A stretch of 64,000 nucleotides of DNA from Haliclona indistincta. Lineage: Eukaryota; Porifera; Demospongiae; Haplosclerida; Chalinidae. Positions 48,732 to 60,700 of this stretch are shown in pieces. The stretch's first letter is position 1, and each line of letters starts with the position of its first letter. The translations under genes and the position numbers were made by a program. The stretch is from contig OZ024788.1 of NCBI GenBank assembly GCA_964017065.1, forward strand, positions 10,972,457 through 11,036,456, in the 5' to 3' direction. The notes below the pieces were generated by a model that worked only from the letters and a program-made list of their open reading frames with translations, was not told the DNA's origin and made no database searches.

Positions 48732-51700
48732 TCACTCTGTTGTGATATTATTGTCTACATCAGTGAAATTGTTGAAGTAGCTCTGGAGTAGTGAAAACAA
48801 TGTATTGTATCAGTTGCTCTACTCACATCATATACTTACCTCAAACAGCATAGTGGCTTGTATCACTCCTGTTGTACAACACATCTCACGAATCGAGTGC
48901 ATACTCAACTGAGGAGTACCAATATCTGAGAGAGGGAATAAAGCCTCAATATAATGTAAAATTTCTGTGCAATCGTGTTTGTGAACACATTGTTTTTCCG
49001 GACAACTAGCATGTGTTTAAGGCAACACCCAAATACACTGATTTACTGGATTGAGCTGGATTGGATTTTTAGTGAGCCCATAATTAGTGAGAAGTGCTTG
49101 ACTTACAACTGGGGAATGCAATGTGGGTGCAATGAAGTGGAGGTGACGAAGCTTTCTCAAAAGACTGTCAGATACTAATTAGAATTGTGATACCAGCAAC
49201 CCATAAGGACACTAGGAACAGTATATTGGTAAACACAGCAGCTCAATCAACAGGCTAGGCACGCTAAGCCAGCTTGATGCTCCACCACTTCTGAGCTGGG
49301 TCATGCAGCATCATCATCTGTTATTAATGCTTTATCCACACCAGCCTCTCAATACTGACATTGATAATATTATGACACTATCAGTGCTCAGGCTCACCCC
49401 ACACAATGACAATACATGTAGTTCTTGTGTTTACAGCAGTCATGTCCACTCACCCACAGTCCTCATTCCTAGTTTAGCCGACATCATTGGACCAATAGTG
49501 GAGCCACAGTGACTATCATTACGTACTATCACCTCCTGCATGGGGACCCAGCCCCTACTGGCTACCTCACGTAGTATAGCTGCTGTGATAGCTGTTGTGG
49601 CATATCGCTGGTTAGCATTGAACTTGAGCACAACACCCTACACATGGTGATAATAGATACCAACTATGAACTTGTAGCTTCCGAATGGGTAAAGGCGGTA
49701 ATAAACATCCATGACGTATAGTCGCTCCATGTACGTAAAGGCGTAATATATATAAAGGTGTATTACAGTATTATTTCTTACCTCATGTAGCATTGGTTGA
49801 TGATTCTGTTCATGCTTCTCTCTATAAACACAGATATACATGGTATATGGTAATTGTGTACATGATCATCATGTGTTGCAGTGGAGCATGAACTATTTTA
49901 CATACACATAATTTGGTCGTATGACCAGTGACTCACGGGTAGTTAGGGTGTACTCCGTGTGCCTGATCAGCACTGACCAGAAATGATTTAGTCATTGCCT
50001 CTTCAAATGCTGTATCTGAACCACCTGCATACCAGTATGACAGATGATATGACATGTACTACGTGTCACACTATGATCATGTGACAGGTCATGTGACAAT
50101 CACCTGCTGACAGTCTCCTGAGAGCAAATTCAACCAATGAAGAATTAGCACCTTGAGCACTTGTGGAACCGACCTGGTCACATGATAAACACATGATAGT
50201 CACATGACAATAATACACTGCACCTCTTCATTGTCAAACATAGCCACCATTCGAATGTTAGTATCGTCATTGAGAGTATTCAAACTGCGAATTAATCCCT
50301 ATTATATAATTATGTGTAAAAGCAACTACTTCATACCTGTAATTAGAATCAATATGGTATTATTCCTCAATACCGGTATAACAGTTCATTAAGTTGTCGA
50401 TACGAGGAGCAAATATGAACTCATCCAAAGCTCCACCAATGACCTGAAAGAGGAGAAAGAACAACAGTGAACTCTTGATGAATGAGTTAAAACAATGGGC
50501 GACAGACTTGGACAGAGAGGCAGCTACACGCCAGCACAAGAAGATTGTTATGCAACTAGAGCGGGCTCAATGTAAATTAAGAAGCTTGCTGTTATATATG
50601 ATATGCATTGTGTGTTGCTGGCATTGATGTTCATAAATCAGCTCAAGCATTCATTGACAGTACTAGTATCTTACAGCAGGGAAGGTATTCATTGAATGTA
50701 CTAGTATCTTACAGCAGGGAAGGTATTCATTGACAGTACTAGTATCTTACAGCAGGGAAGGTATTCATTGAATGTACTAGTATCTTACAGCAGGGAAGGC
50801 ATTCATTGAATGTACTAGTATCTTACAGCAGGGAAGGCATTCATTGAATGTACTAGTATCTTACAGCAGGGAAGGTATTCATTGAATGTACTAGTATCTT
50901 ACAGCAGGGAAGGTATTCATTGAATGTACTAGTATCTTACAGCAGGGAAGGTATTCATTGAATGTACTAGTATCTTACAGCAGGGAAGGCATTCATTGAA
51001 TGTACTAGTATCTTACAGCAGGGAAGGTATTCATTGAATGTACTAGTATCTTACAGCAGGGAAGGCATTCATTGAATGTACTAGTATCTTACAGCAGGGA
51101 AGGTATTCATTGACAGTACTAGTATCTTACAGCAGGGAAGGCATTCATTGATGTACTAGTATCTTTCAGCAGGGAAGGCATTCATTGAATGTACTAGTAT
51201 CTTACAGCAGGGAAGGTATTCATTGACAGTACTAGTATCTTACAGCAGGGAAGGTATTCATTGAATGTACTAGTATCTTACAGCAGGGAAGGTATTCATT
51301 GACAGTACTAGTATCTTACAGCAGGGAAGGTATTCATTGAATGTACTAGTATCTTACAGCAGGGAAGGTATTCATTGAATGTACTAGTATCTTACAGCAG
51401 GGAAGGTATTCATTGACAGTACTAGTATCTTACAGCAGGGAAGGTATTCATTGAATGTACTAGTATCTTACAGCAGGGAAGGTATTCATTGAATGTACTA
51501 GTATCTTACAGCAGGGAAGGTATTCATTGAATGTACTAGTATCTTACAGCAGGGAAGGCATTCATTGACAGTACTAGTATCTTACAGCAGGGAAGGTATT
51601 CATTGAATGTACTAGTATCTTACAGCAGGGAAGGTATTCATTGAATGTACTAGTATCTTACAGCAGGGAAGGCATTCATTGAATGTACTAGTATCTTACA

Positions 51701-54700
51701 GCAGGGAAGGTATTCATTGACAGTACTAGTATCTTACAGCAGGGAAGGAATTCATTGAATGTACTAGTATCTTACAGCAAGGAAGGTATTCATTGAATGT
51801 ACTAGTATCTTACAGCAGGGAAGGCATTCATTGAATGTACTAGTATCTTACAGCAGGGAAGGTATTCATTGACAGTACTAGTATCTTACAGCAGGGAAGG
51901 CATTCATTGAATGTACTAGTATCTTACAGCAGGGAAGGTATTCATTGACAGTACTAGTATCTTACAGCAGGGAAGGTATTCATTGAATGTACTAGTATCT
52001 TACAGCAGGGAAGGTATTCATTGACAGTACTAGTATCTTACAGCAGGGAAGGTATTCATTGAATGTACTAGTATCTTACAGCAGGGAAGGTATTCATTGA
52101 ATGTACTAGTATCTTACAGCAGGGAAGGCATTCATTGAATGTACTAGTATCTTACAGCAGGGAAGGTATTCATTGAATGTACTAGTATCTTACAGCAGGG
52201 AAGGCATTCATTGAATGTACTAGTATCTTACAGCAGGGAAGGTATTCATTGAATGTACTAGTATCTTACAGCAGGGAAGGCATTCATTGACAGTACTAGT
52301 ATCTTACAGCAGGGAAGGTATTCATTGAATGTACTAGTATCTTACAGCAGGGAAGGTATTCATTGAATGTACTAGTATCTTACAGCAGGGAAGGCATTCA
52401 TTGACAGTACTAGTATCTTACAGCAGGGAAGGTATTCATTGAATGTACTAGTATCTTACAGCAGGGAAGGCATTCATTGACAGTACTAGTATCTTACAGC
52501 AGGGAAGGTATTCATTGAATGTACTAGTATCTTACAGCAGGGAAGGTATTCATTGAATGTACTAGTATCTTACAGCAGGGAAGGCATTCATTGACAGTAC
52601 TAGTATCTTACAGCAGGGAAGGTATTCATTGAATGTACTAGTATCTTACAGCAGGGAAGGTATTCATTGAATGTACTAGTATCTTACAGCAGGGAAGGTA
52701 TTCATTGAATGTACTAGTATCTTACAGCAGGGAAGGTATTCATTGAATGTACTAGTATCTTACAGCAGGGAAGGTATTCATTGTATGTACTAGTATCTTA
52801 CAGCAGGGAAGGTATTCATTGAATGTACTAGTATCTTACAGCAGGGAAGGCATTCATTGAATGTACTAGTATCTTACAGCATGGAAGGTATTCATTGAAT
52901 GTACTAGTATCTTACAGCAGGGAAGGTATTCATTGACAGTACTAGTATCTTACAGCAGGGAAGGTATTCATTGAATGTACTAGTATCTTACAGCAGGGAA
53001 GGTATTCATTGAATGTACTAGTATCTTACAGCAGGGAAGGTATTCATTGAATGTACTAGTATCTTACAGCAGGGAAGGCATTCATTGAATGTACTAGTAT
53101 CTTACAGCAGGGAAGGCATTCATTGAATGTACTAGTATCTTACAGCATGGAAGGTATTCATTGAATGTACTAGTATCTTACAGCAGGGAAGGTATTCATT
53201 GAATGTACTAGCATCTTACAGCAGGGAAGGCATTCATTGAATGTACTAGTATCTTACAGCAGGGAAGGTATTCATTGACAGTACTAGTATCTTACAGCAG
53301 GGAAGGCATTCATTGATGTACTAGTATCTTACAGCAGGGAAGGCATTCATTGAATGTACTAGTATCTTACAGCAGGGAAGGTATTCATTGACAGTACTAG
53401 TATCTTACAGCAGGGAAGGTATTCACTGAATGTACTAGTATCTTACAGCAGGGAAGGTATTCATTGACAGTACTAGTATCTTACAGCAGGGAAGGCATTC
53501 ATTGAATGTACTAGTATCTTACAGCTGGGAAGGTATTCATTGAATGTACTAGTATCTTACAGCAGGGAAGGCATTCATTGAATGTACTAGTATCTTACAG
53601 CAGGGAAGGTATTCATTGAATGTACTAGTATCTTACAGCAGGGAAGGTATTCATTGAATGTACTAGTATCTTACAGCAGGGAAGGCATTCATTGAATGTA
53701 CTAGTATCTTACAGCAGGGAAGGCATTCATTGAATGTACTAGTATCTTACAGCATGGAAGGTATTCATTGAATGTACTAGTATCTTACAGCAGGGAAGGT
53801 ATTCATTGAATGTACTAGCATCTTACAGCAGGGAAGGCATTCATTGAATGTACTAGTATCTTACAGCAGGGAAGGTATTCATTGACAGTACTAGTATCTT
53901 ACAGCAGGGAAGGCATTCATTGATGTACTAGTATCTTACAGCAGGGAAGGCATTCATTGAATGTACTAGTATCTTACAGCAGGGAAGGTATTCATTGACA
54001 GTACTAGTATCTTACAGCAGGGAAGGTATTCATTGAATGTACTAGTATCTTACAGCAGGGAAGGTATTCATTGACAGTACTAGTATCTTACAGCAGGGAA
54101 GGCATTCATTGAATGTACTAGTATCTTACAGCTGGGAAGGTATTCATTGAATGTACTAGTATCTTACAGCAGGGAAGGCATTCATTGAATGTACTAGTAT
54201 CTTACAGCAGGGAAGGTATTCATTGAATGTACTAGTATCTTACAGCAGGGAAGGTATTCATTGAATGTACTAGTATCTTACAGCAGGGAAGGCATTCATT
54301 GAATGTACTAGTATCTTACAGCAGGGAAGGCATTCATTGAATGTACTAGTATCTTACAGCATGGAAGGTATTCATTGAATGTACTAGTATCTTACAGCAG
54401 GGAAGGTATTCATTGAATGTACTAGCATCTTACAGCAGGGAAGGCATTCATTGAATGTACTAGTATCTTACAGCAGGGAAGGTATTCATTGACAGTACTA
54501 GTATCTTACAGCAGGGAAGGCATTCATTGATGTACTAGTATCTTACAGCAGGGAAGGCATTCATTGAATGTACTAGTATCTTACAGCAGGGAAGGTATTC
54601 ATTGACAGTACTAGTATCTTACAGCAGGGAAGGTATTCATTGAATGTACTAGTATCTTACAGCAGGGAAGGTATTCATTGACAGTACTAGTATCTTACAG

Positions 54701-57700
54701 CAGGGAATGCATTCATTGAATGTACTAGTATCTTACAGCAGGGAAGGCATTCATTGAATGTACTAGTATCTTACAGCATGGAAGGTATTCATTGACAGTA
54801 CTAGTATCTTACAGCAGGGAAGGCATTCATTGATGTACTAGTATCTTACAGCAGGGAAGGCATTCATTGAATGTACTAGTATCTTACAGCAGGGAAGGTA
54901 TTCATTGAATGAACTAGTATCTTACAGCAGGGAAGGTATTCATTGAATGTACTAGTATCTTACAGCAGGGAAGGTATTCATTGAATGTACTAGTATCTTA
55001 CAGCAGGGAAGGCATTCATTGAATGTACTAGTATCTTACAGCAGGGAAGGTATTCATTGACAGTACTAGTATCTTACAGCAGGGAAGGTATTCATTGAAT
55101 GTACTAGTATCTTACAGCAGGGAAGGTATTCATTGAATGTACTAGTATCTTACAGCAGGGAAGGCATTCATTGAATGTACTAGTATCTTACAGCAGGGAA
55201 GGTATTCATTGAATGTACTAGTATCTTACAGCAGGGAAGGCATTCATTGAATGTACTAGTATCTTACAGCAGGGAAGGTATTCATTGAATGAACTAGTAT
55301 CTTACAGCAGGGAAGGCATTCATTGAATGTACTAGTATCTTACAGCAGGGAAGGTATTCATTGACAGTACTAGTATCTTACAGCAAGGAAGGCATTCATT
55401 GATGTACTAGTATCTTACAGCATGGAAGGTATTCATTGACAGTACTAGTATCTTACAGCAGGGAAGGCATTCATTGATGTACTAGTATCTTACAGCAGGG
55501 AAGGCATTCATTGAATGTACTAGTATCTTACAGCAGGGAAGGTATTCATTGAATGTACTAGTATCTTACAGCAGGGAAGGCATTCATTGACAGTACTAGT
55601 ATCTTACAGCAGGGAAGGTATTCATTGAATGTACTAGTATCTTACAGCAGGGAAGGTATTCATTGAATGTACTAGTATCTTACAGCAGGGAAGGTATTCA
55701 TTGAATGTACTAGTATCTTACAGCAGGGAAGGCATTCATTGATGTACTAGTATCTTACAGCAGGGAAGGCATTCATTGAATGTACTAGTATCTTACAGCA
55801 GGGAAGGTATTCATTGAATGTACTAGTATCTTACAGCAGGGAAGGCATTCATTGACAGTACTAGTATCTTACAGCAGGGAAGGTATTCATTGAATGAACT
55901 AGTATCTTACAGCAGGGAAGGTATTCATTGAATGTACTAGTATCTTACAGCAGGGAAGGTATTCATTGAATGTACTAGTATCTTACAGCAGGGAAGGCAT
56001 TCATTGAATGTACTAGTATCTTACAGCAGGGAAGGTATTCATTGACAGTACTATAGTATCTTACAGCAGGGAAGGTATTCATTGAATGTACTAGTATCTT
56101 ACAGCAGGGAAGGTATTCATTGAATGTACTAGTATCTTACAGCAGGGAAGGCATTCATTGAATGTACTAGTATCTTACAGCAGGGAAGGTATTCATTGAA
56201 TGTACTAGTATCTTACAGCAGGGAAGGCATTCATTGAATGTACTAGTATCTTACAGCAGGGAAGGTATTCATTGAATGAACTAGTATCTTACAGCAGGGA
56301 AGGCATTCATTGAATGTACTAGTATCTTACAGCAGGGAAGGTATTCATTGACAGTACTAGTATCTTACAGCAAGGAAGGCATTCATTGATGTACTAGTAT
56401 CTTACAGCATGGAAGGTATTCATTGACAGTACTAGTATCTTACAGCAGGGAAGGCATTCATTGATGTACTAGTATCTTACAGCAGGGAAGGCATTCATTG
56501 AATGTACTAGTATCTTACAGCAGGGAAGGTATTCATTGAATGTACTAGTATCTTACAGCAGGGAAGGTATTCATTGAATGTACTAGTATCTTACAGCAGG
56601 GAAGGTATTCATTGAATGTACTAGTATCTTACAGCAGGGAAGGTATTCATTGACAGTACTAGTATCTTACAGCAGGGAAGGCATTCATTGAATGTACTAG
56701 TATCTTACAGCAGGGAAGGTATTCATTGAATGTACTAGTATCTTACAGCAGGGAAGGTATTCATTGAATGTACTAGTATCTTACAGCAGGGAAGGTATTC
56801 ATTGAATGTACTAGTATCTTACAGCAGGGAAGGTATTCATTGACAGTACTAGTATCTTACAGCAGGGAAGGCATTCATTGAATGTACTAGTATCTTACAG
56901 CAGGGAAGGTATTCATTGAATGTACTAGTATCTTACAGCAGGGAAGGCATTCATTGAATGTACTAGTATCTTACAGCAGGGAAGGTATTCATTGAATGAA
57001 CTAGTATCTTACAGCAGGGAAGGCATTCATTGAATGTACTAGTATCTTACAGCAGGGAAGGTATTCATTGAATGTACTAGTATCTTACAGCAGGGAAGCT
57101 ATTCATTGAATGTACTAGTATCTTACAGCAGGGAAGGTATTCATTGAATGTACTAGTATCTTACAGCAGGGAAGCTATTCATTGAATGAACTAGTATCTT
57201 ACAGCAGGGAAGGTATTCATTGAATGTACTAGTATCTTACAGCAGGGAAGGTATTCATTGAATGTACTAGTATCTTACAGCAGGGAAGGTATTCATTGAG
57301 TGTACATGTATCTTACAGCAGGGAAGGTATTCATTGAATGTACTAGTATCTTACAGCAGGGAAGGTATTCATTGAATGTACTAGTATCTTACAGCAGGGA
57401 AGGCATTCATTGAATGTACTAGTATCTTACAGCAGGGAAGGTATTCATTGAATGTACTAGTATCTTACAGCAGGGAAGGTATTCATTGAATGTACTAGTA
57501 TCTTACAGCAGGGAAGGCATTCATTGAGTGTACATGTATCTTACAGCAGGGAAGGTATTCATTGAATGTACTAGTATCTTACAGCAGGGAAGGTATTCAT
57601 TGAATGTACTAGTATCTTACAGCAGGGAAGGTATTCATTGAATGTACTAGTATCTTACAGCAGGGAAGGCGTCAGCTAGACACAGCTCAAAGTCCATGAT

Positions 57701-60700
57701 GTCAGTGGGTTGGCAGTTGAGTGAGTCTGCCAGCATCTTGATAAGCAGTGGGTGATGATTGTGAGACTATAATGGAAAGAGAAAAAATTGATGCTTTTTT
57801 CACCAAATAGTATTACAACGCCTATAGCGTAGATGAAGTTCAGAATTTTCTCACAATATTATTGATTCTGTGTAGAGAACAGTGTTTACTGACTAGTACG
57901 AACTTGTAGATAAACAACTTGCTTAGCAGCGTTTTTGAAAAATTCGCTGATGGGAGGCTGTTATGATCCATTATACACGGGTCACTAATGCACTCTCTCT
58001 GTTTATCGACGATAACTCACGATTCAAAGCAGGTAGCTTGAAAAGGCTGTGTCAATCTCTCGAGAATGTTGTTGGCTTGAAATCAGATGCTTTTCTTCAA
58101 CTAGCTAACGCTACACATTGCATATTCTTGCGAGAAAATGTACAGCATTTGTGGCGGAGAGTGTGCTTAGCGCTTTGTAGATTTCGACGAGAGTCATTGA
58201 CTATGTGAGGACGCACGTTATGATGCTTCACAGCAACTTTTGTACTATTCAGTAGGCTCTGTTGGATGAGACAACAAAAATAATTTTGCTCATTAATATT
58301 CATAAACGAACAGTAGCCCGCCACCTTAATCATTATTTTTAGTTTCTATCGGGATTTAGAAAATTTATGGTAGTGAATATTCCATACCACTGAAGGAGGA
58401 GAGCATTCTTTAGCAGCTGATTTACAAGATCCCTCTAACTGGACAGCAGCTTGAGTAGCAAGCACTGGAATACTGAGAGGGATAGAAAATCAGATCACCG
58501 TAAGACCATAGACCTACGTATAATGTGTAGTATAGCCAGCATAGGACAACATACATGTGTGTCTCCTTGTTGGGACTGAATTGTTTGTGTACGTCAGCAG
58601 AAGCTAGGTGGATACAGATATTGGGAACCTTTAGTATCGGCTTATCAATGTGGACTAGCTTGTGAGATAGACCTTGAGGAGTCTGAGAGAGAGAGAGAGA
58701 GAGAGAGAGGCGAGGGAGGGAGAGAGGGAGGGAGAGAGAACAAGTGCACATGTGGAACATACTATATTAACCAGTTCATTATGCAAGTGTGTATCTATAA
58801 CGATTCTGACCTTGACAATAACTCGTCCAGCTAGTTTGAGATCCCTGTCAAACCAGGTATGCCATATTCCTCCACCATAGCACTCCACCCCTACACTGAT
58901 ATACCCACAGCGTTGCCGTGACGACCGTGGCTTCACCTGCAAAGAACACAGCAATGAATGCTCAGATTAAAATAGCCAGCAACAAGAACTACTTGCAGCT
59001 TTTCATACTTCACGTGCAAGATACTCACTTGCCGAAAGCTAGAAGCATCGTATCAAAGCATGACAATACACAAACTATAGCTAGGACAATCAAACTACTG
59101 CCGACATACACATGTACCTTGAGACAAGGACTGTCAGTATGTGCTCCTACAATAGTGAATCCATTGCCTGGAGTGTACTTACCACCAACAGCAAACACTA
59201 TGATAGTAGAAAAGTTATCGGTGAAGAAATACTAATAGGAGGGAGAGAGGGAGAGAGGAGGGGAGACAGCAGAAAGGAGAGAGGGAGGTAGGGAGAGATG
59301 AGAGAGGGAGAGAGGAGAGGGAGAGAAAGAGGGGAGGGAGGAGAGGAATGGAGGGAGAGAGGGAGGGAAGAGAGGGTATGAAGAGGAGAGATAATATATT
59401 ATTGCATTCGTAGTGGTTCTATTATGTACTGTTCAATTTATAGACTGTGTATTTCAGAAGAAAATATTATTGTGGGCACACAAGTAATAACAAAAGACTG
59501 TGTCACACAAACCAAAGGACCAGATGCACTTAGTAAAAGAGTTTGTCACAATGAACAACGCATACAAATGTGTTGATACTGTAAAATGTCAAACCTTGTT
59601 TCCTGGCTCTATCTTCCAGGTGTCTCTCTCCTTCAGTTCAGTGAACCCAGCCCCCACTAACACACGCTTGCATTCCTCAACAACTAACAAACAAAAAAAC
59701 ACACCACGATAACTAGAGGGGTCCGACACGAGTGAAATCTCGTATGATGACTGGTGAAATCACAGTTGAAATCATCTCCGTATACTAACACACATGCTTA
59801 TATTTTATCAGTGCAATCACTCTGAAATTAGTGAAATCTTGTATGTGAAATCAATCCGTGTCGTACCCCTCGACACAACTCACTATGTCATTTAGCAGTT
59901 AGCAAAAGAATAAAGATTTCTTGTTATTTTCAACTACGTTCAAATAAGAAAATATTCGGACATTCTAACTCAGTAGGAGAGAAAACGTGTCCTCGAGAAG
60001 ATCCAAAACTGGTGTGCTGTGAGGAATCAACTACTGTATTAACACATGATTGTGTGTCTATTCAATGAAATACAGTACTTTGCTGTTATATCAGGTAATT
60101 TGGTGGTTGGTGAATTACAAGTTTTTGTCAAAATTTGCTTTTACAATAATGTGAACTAGGAACCAAAATTAAAATCAGATATTGGGAAGTTCGTCAAAAT
60201 TTTGGTATAGTACTAATATACCCACGTACCATGAAATGGTGATGGTATAGTACTAATATACCCAAGTACCATGAAATGGTGATGGTATAGTACTAATATA
60301 CCCACGTACCATGAAATGGTGATGGTATAGTACTAATATACCCACGTACCATGAAATGGTGATGGTATAGTACTAATATACCCACGTACCATGAAATGGT
60401 GATGGTATAGTACTAATATACCCACGTACCATGAAATGGTGATGGTATAGTACTAATATACCCACGTACCATGAAATGGTGATGGTATAGTACTAATTTG
60501 TATCATAGTAGCCTCTAAGATCAAAGGCACCGCCAGGGAAATATATCGTATGTATCCCTGCAATGGGGATTTTCCCTGTATATTCACCGGGTGGGTATAC
60601 AGGGAAAATCCCCAGCGGTAAAGCCACTAATAGAGTCAGATGACTCACTCCACACAGTAAACAGTAAGGTAACCGCGCCTAATTCCGGACGGTTCCTAAT

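Larger units (their letters stand above)
12605..59231. repeat. tandem segmental duplication: NLR + DNPEP 3' part, five units
   Basis: Units begin at about 12605, 19234, 25363, 37134 and 45645. Each holds one + strand NLR followed by - strand DNPEP exons in the original order, then a spacer in units 1-3. Identical order, orientation and intron positions show duplication of a block rather than independent insertion. Unit sizes vary (6.6, 6.1, 11.8 and 8.5 kb, then the last) because of later insertions and deletions. Confidence 0.9.

Noticed and set aside
50648..57670. Possible CRISPR array (regular 38-bp repeat)
   Set aside because: Units are directly adjacent without unique spacers, the host is eukaryotic and the array lies in an intron. 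It is a minisatellite.
57963..58208. 81-codon frame in a DNPEP intron
   Set aside because: No domain, lies within an intron on the opposite strand, and is absent from the paralogous copy.
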